A stretch of 64,000 nt of DNA from Methylomonas fluvii (GTDB lineage: Bacteria; Pseudomonadota; Gammaproteobacteria; Methylococcales; Methylomonadaceae), in contig NZ_JACXST010000002.1 of assembly GCF_014850975.1 (NCBI RefSeq), positions 434,001 to 498,000 on the forward strand, read 5' to 3'. Below, one piece after another: positions 62,041 to 64,000 of the stretch. A program made the translations under genes and the position numbers. Position 1 is the first letter of the stretch. Each line of letters begins with the position of its first letter. The notes beneath the pieces are model-generated. The model saw nothing but the letters and a program-made list of their open reading frames with translations. It was not told where the DNA came from and did no database searches.

Positions 62041-62409
62041 TTAGCGACTTAAGGGCAACAACCTTACTCTTTCGCGCAATTCGTCGGCAACGATCAAAGC
62101 ACCATTATCAAGCTCCGTTTTGAAGCGGTGCAACAATTCAATAGCTCTCGGTCCGAGCACTTGTGGTGAAATATTTTGGGTACGAATTTGAAACACGCTC
62201 GGTGCTTCCACACCGGTCAACGCTAACAGCGCGCCAAAATCCAAATCGTGGGTAAATACCACGGCTTCATTTTCCCTGGCCCATTTAAATAACTGGACGT
62301 CTGGAGCATCCGCAGGGCCGACTGTGGACCAGTGTACGGCATCGAACCCGGCTTGGTTTAGCACACCTGTCCAAGCAGGGGATAAATTCATGTCCAATAA
62401 TATTTTCAC
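62041..62409 (-). CDS. DUF5615 PIN-like toxin of a TA pair
   Basis: The 122-residue protein has the DUF5615 (Mut7-C-like PIN) fold: MKILLDMNLSPAW holds the first acidic residue, and VFTHDLDFGALLAL the second acidic cluster. Members are predicted ribonuclease toxins coded after DUF433 proteins. Its start overlaps the DUF433 gene stop by 4 bases, as usual for such pairs. RNA cleavage is inference. Confidence 0.86.
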   Translation of the reverse strand: MKILLDMNLSPAWTGVLNQAGFDAVHWSTVGPADAPDVQLFKWARENEAVVFTHDLDFGALLALTGVEAPSVFQIRTQNISPQVLGPRAIELLHRFKTELDNGALIVADELRERVRLLPLSR

Positions 62410-62636
62410 GCGGCATTCAATGGTAACTCAATCTCCTCGGCCCTCCACGCGGCGAAACGAAGGGCTTCCGTAACATCATCGGCTTCCAAATACGGGTACA
62501 ACTCCAGTATCTGTTCGGTCGAATAGCCACTGGCTACCAAACCAACGAGCATTCCCGCTGTCACCCTTAGTCCTCGCAGACAGGGTTTTCCGCCCATCAC
62601 CGTAGCGTCAAACGTAATCCGTGAAAAACCTTTCAT
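62406..62636 (-). CDS. DUF433 antitoxin
   Basis: This 76-residue protein carries the DUF433 winged-helix domain, with GGKPCLRGLRVTAGMLVGLV and SGYSTEQILELYPYLEADDV. Members are the antitoxins of DUF5615 toxins. I choose the ATG at 62636, with GGAGG four bases before it; a longer frame begins with non-conserved residues. The pair sits between prfB and lysS, where E. coli has no genes, which suggests an insertion. Confidence 0.85.
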   Translation of the reverse strand: MKGFSRITFDATVMGGKPCLRGLRVTAGMLVGLVASGYSTEQILELYPYLEADDVTEALRFAAWRAEEIELPLNAA

Positions 62637-62759
62637 AGTCCCTCCAACAGTAAATTCAGAGCTTGAAGTAAAGCGGGAGCGTTTCCCTTTGAATGCCCAG
62701 TGTGCGTCAATCAGTTTTAAGTAATGCGATAATCGCAACAATTAGGCTTGCAAATGCTA

Positions 62760-62930
62760 TCACCAAAGAAGCGATTGCGATTTTGTCGCTTGAGCTAAAG
62801 CACGCTCGGCCACGCGCCGACGCTCTTCTGCTCTAATCATTTCATGAACCCAAGGGTCTCCAGAATGCCCATACGCATCCACGAGCTCATGATCAGATAA
62901 AGATGAAAATTCGTTGTTATTTTGTGTCAT
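62760..62930 (-). CDS. Small hypothetical protein, 56 residues
   Basis: An ATG at 62930 opens a frame of 56 codons ending in TGA at 62760. The protein starts MTQNNNEFSSLSDHELVDAY, continues GHSGDPWVHEMIRAEERRR and ends SQSLLW, a sensible composition with a helical charged centre. GGTGAG lies six bases before the ATG. It is 51 bases after the prfB stop and before the antitoxin gene, all on one strand. Its function is unknown. Confidence 0.55.
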   Translation of the reverse strand: MTQNNNEFSSLSDHELVDAYGHSGDPWVHEMIRAEERRRVAERALAQATKSQSLLW

Positions 62931-62981
62931 TCAAACTCACCAATCATGCTTTGGCGACGACGTAACTAATGATTATCAAAC

Positions 62982-64000
62982 TTACAACCCACTCTTCAAA
63001 CTAGCCTCAATAAACTGATCCAGCGCCCCATCCAATACCGCCTGGGTATTGCCGGTTTCGACGTTGGTACGTAGGTCCTTGATACGAGATTGATCCAAGA
63101 CATAAGAACGAATCTGGCTGCCCCAGCCGATGTCCGATTTGGAGTCTTCAATCGCCTGCAAGCCTTCGCTACGTTTCAGCATTTCCATCTCGTAGAGTTT
63201 GGCTTTCAGCTGCTTCATCGCCGTGTCTTTGTTTTTATGCTGCGATCTGTCGCTTTGGCATTGGGTCACAATACCGCTAGGGCCATGGGTAATCCGCACC
63301 GCTGATTCGGTTCGGTTGACGTGCTGACCACCGGCACCACTGGCGCGGTAAACGTCGATACGCAAATCCGCTGGATTGATGTCCACTTCAATGTCATCAT
63401 CGATTTCCGGTGAAACAAACACCGAAGCAAACGAAGTATGCCGGCGGTTGCCGGAATCGAACGGCGATTTGCGCACCAGACGATGCACCCCGGTTTCGGT
63501 ACGCAACCAGCCAAACGCATACGGGCCTTCAAATTTGATGGTCGCGCTCTTGATGCCGGCCACATCGCCAGGTGATTCCTCGATTAACTCAGTTTTAAAG
63601 CCTTTGGCCTCGCCCCAACGCAAATACATACGTTCGATCATGGATGCCCAATCCTGCGCCTCCGTGCCACCGGAACCCGCCTGAATATCCAAAAACGCAT
63701 TATTCGGGTCCATTTCCCCGGCGAACATGCGTTGAAATTCCAACGCCGCGACTTTCTTTTCGTACTCTTCAAGATCGGCGGCCACGGTATCGACGGTGTC
63801 CTCGTCGTTTTCTTCCACCGCCATCAACAGCAATTCTTCAGCGTCAGACAGACCTTGTTCCAGTTCTAGGATAGTGTTGACGATGCCTTCCAGCATCGCC
63901 CGTTCCTTGCCCATGGCTTGCGCTTGTTCCGGTTTGTTCCAGATCGCCGGATCTTCCAGCTCGCGCAGCACTTCCACCAAACGCTCACTTTTTGTATCGA
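62982..64000 (-). CDS. prfB: Peptide chain release factor 2, 5' end outside window
   Basis: RF2 terminates translation at UGA and UAA codons. The GGQ motif that triggers peptide release is in [16 protein letters not shown]. The frame is open up to the right edge: the codons there read [17 protein letters not shown], which match the region directly after the programmed +1 frameshift site of bacterial RF2. That site (CUUUGA) should lie within about ten bases beyond the window. The 3' end precedes the small ORF and TA pair. Confidence 0.94.
   Translation of the reverse strand, partial: DTKSERLVEVLRELEDPAIWNKPEQAQAMGKERAMLEGIVNTILELEQGLSDAEELLLMAVEENDEDTVDTVAADLEEYEKKVAALEFQRMFAGEMDPNNAFLDIQAGSGGTEAQDWASMIERMYLRWGEAKGFKTELIEESPGDVAGIKSATIKFEGPYAFGWLRTETGVHRLVRKSPFDSGNRRHTSFASVFVSPEIDDDIEVDINPADLRIDVYRASGAGGQHVNRTESAVRITHGPSGIVTQCQSDRSQHKNKDTAMKQLKAKLYEMEMLKRSEGLQAIEDSKSDIGWGSQIRSYVLDQSRIKDLRTNVETGNTQAVLDGALDQFIEASLKSGL

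Noticed and set aside
1..64000. tRNA or rRNA genes, CRISPR arrays, insertion sequences, prophage
   Set aside because: I looked for cloverleaf-like segments, regularly spaced repeats, transposase motifs and phage structural genes and saw none I could support.

Overview
The window comes from a gammaproteobacterial chromosome. Gene order supports this: yoaA next to tsaB, an M50 protease-scpA-scpB-rluB run, prfB near lysS, and gltA-sdhCDAB-sdhE. A pyruvate phosphate dikinase, a lexA-imuA-imuB-dnaE2 cassette and the general codon and base composition are compatible with a methanotroph of the Methylococcales (Methylomonas-like). No methane-oxidation gene is present, so that placement is inference. 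No rRNA, tRNA, CRISPR array, transposase or prophage was recognised.

Layout. 1-5.7 kb (+): a lexA-like repressor, truncated by the window edge, and the imuA-imuB-dnaE2 mutagenic polymerase cassette. 5.8-9.7 kb: an adenosine-deaminase-like lipoprotein, a small helical protein, a 600-bp gene-free stretch of palindromic repeats, and an unrecognised 368-residue protein. 9.8-17.8 kb (-): yciO, a site-2-type protease, scpA, scpB and rluB, then a 179-residue chemotaxis-like protein, a TPR lipoprotein, yoaA and tsaB. 18-20.6 kb: convergent PIN-PhoH ATPase and AI-2E/PerM-type membrane protein. 20.7-32.05 kb (-): a complete chemosensory operon (cheY, cheA, two cheW, PAS receptor, parA, two STAS proteins, cheR, cheD, cheB, and a short receptor whose membrane anchor is in another frame). 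32.4-40.3 kb (+): the minor pilin operon fimT-pilV-pilW-pilX-pilY1-pilE. 40.3-46.6 kb (-): queA, then gltA with the whole succinate dehydrogenase operon, including two assembly factors. 46.7-52.8 kb: a flavoprotein, ppdK, a heme-motif diguanylate cyclase and zur. 52.75-56.5 kb (+): a probable FNR-controlled small RNA, a divergent NAD-dependent DNA ligase, thiD, thiE and dodecin. 56.5-64 kb (-): a histidine-rich membrane protein, a PLP enzyme, folP, a Nif11-domain protein, a flavin reductase, lysS, a DUF433/DUF5615 toxin-antitoxin pair, a 56-residue ORF and prfB running off the right edge.

How the parts fit. The chemosensory operon has receptors, kinase, adaptors, response regulator, methylation and deamidation enzymes and a ParA-type positioning ATPase, but no recognisable cheZ. 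Two proteins, one inside the cluster and one about 4 kb away, share an F-x-D-x-x-x-Q helix motif resembling the CheZ active site and end in the same short acidic -LF tail. CheD ends in the same tail. The pilin operon lies divergent from cheY; five of its six products carry EF-hand/dockerin-type calcium loops, and its first gene contains a nine-G tract. Central metabolism is represented by citrate synthase, succinate dehydrogenase and pyruvate phosphate dikinase.

Best candidates for something new: (1) an 85-nt RNA at 52795-52880 with an FNR box at class II spacing, a 5' hairpin and an intrinsic terminator; (2) the CheZ-like motif and shared C-terminal tail; (3) a 200-codon open extension before scpB carrying a three-fold repeated motif; (4) recurrent calcium loops across the pilin operon; (5) a NAD-dependent ligase with substituted active-site residues.
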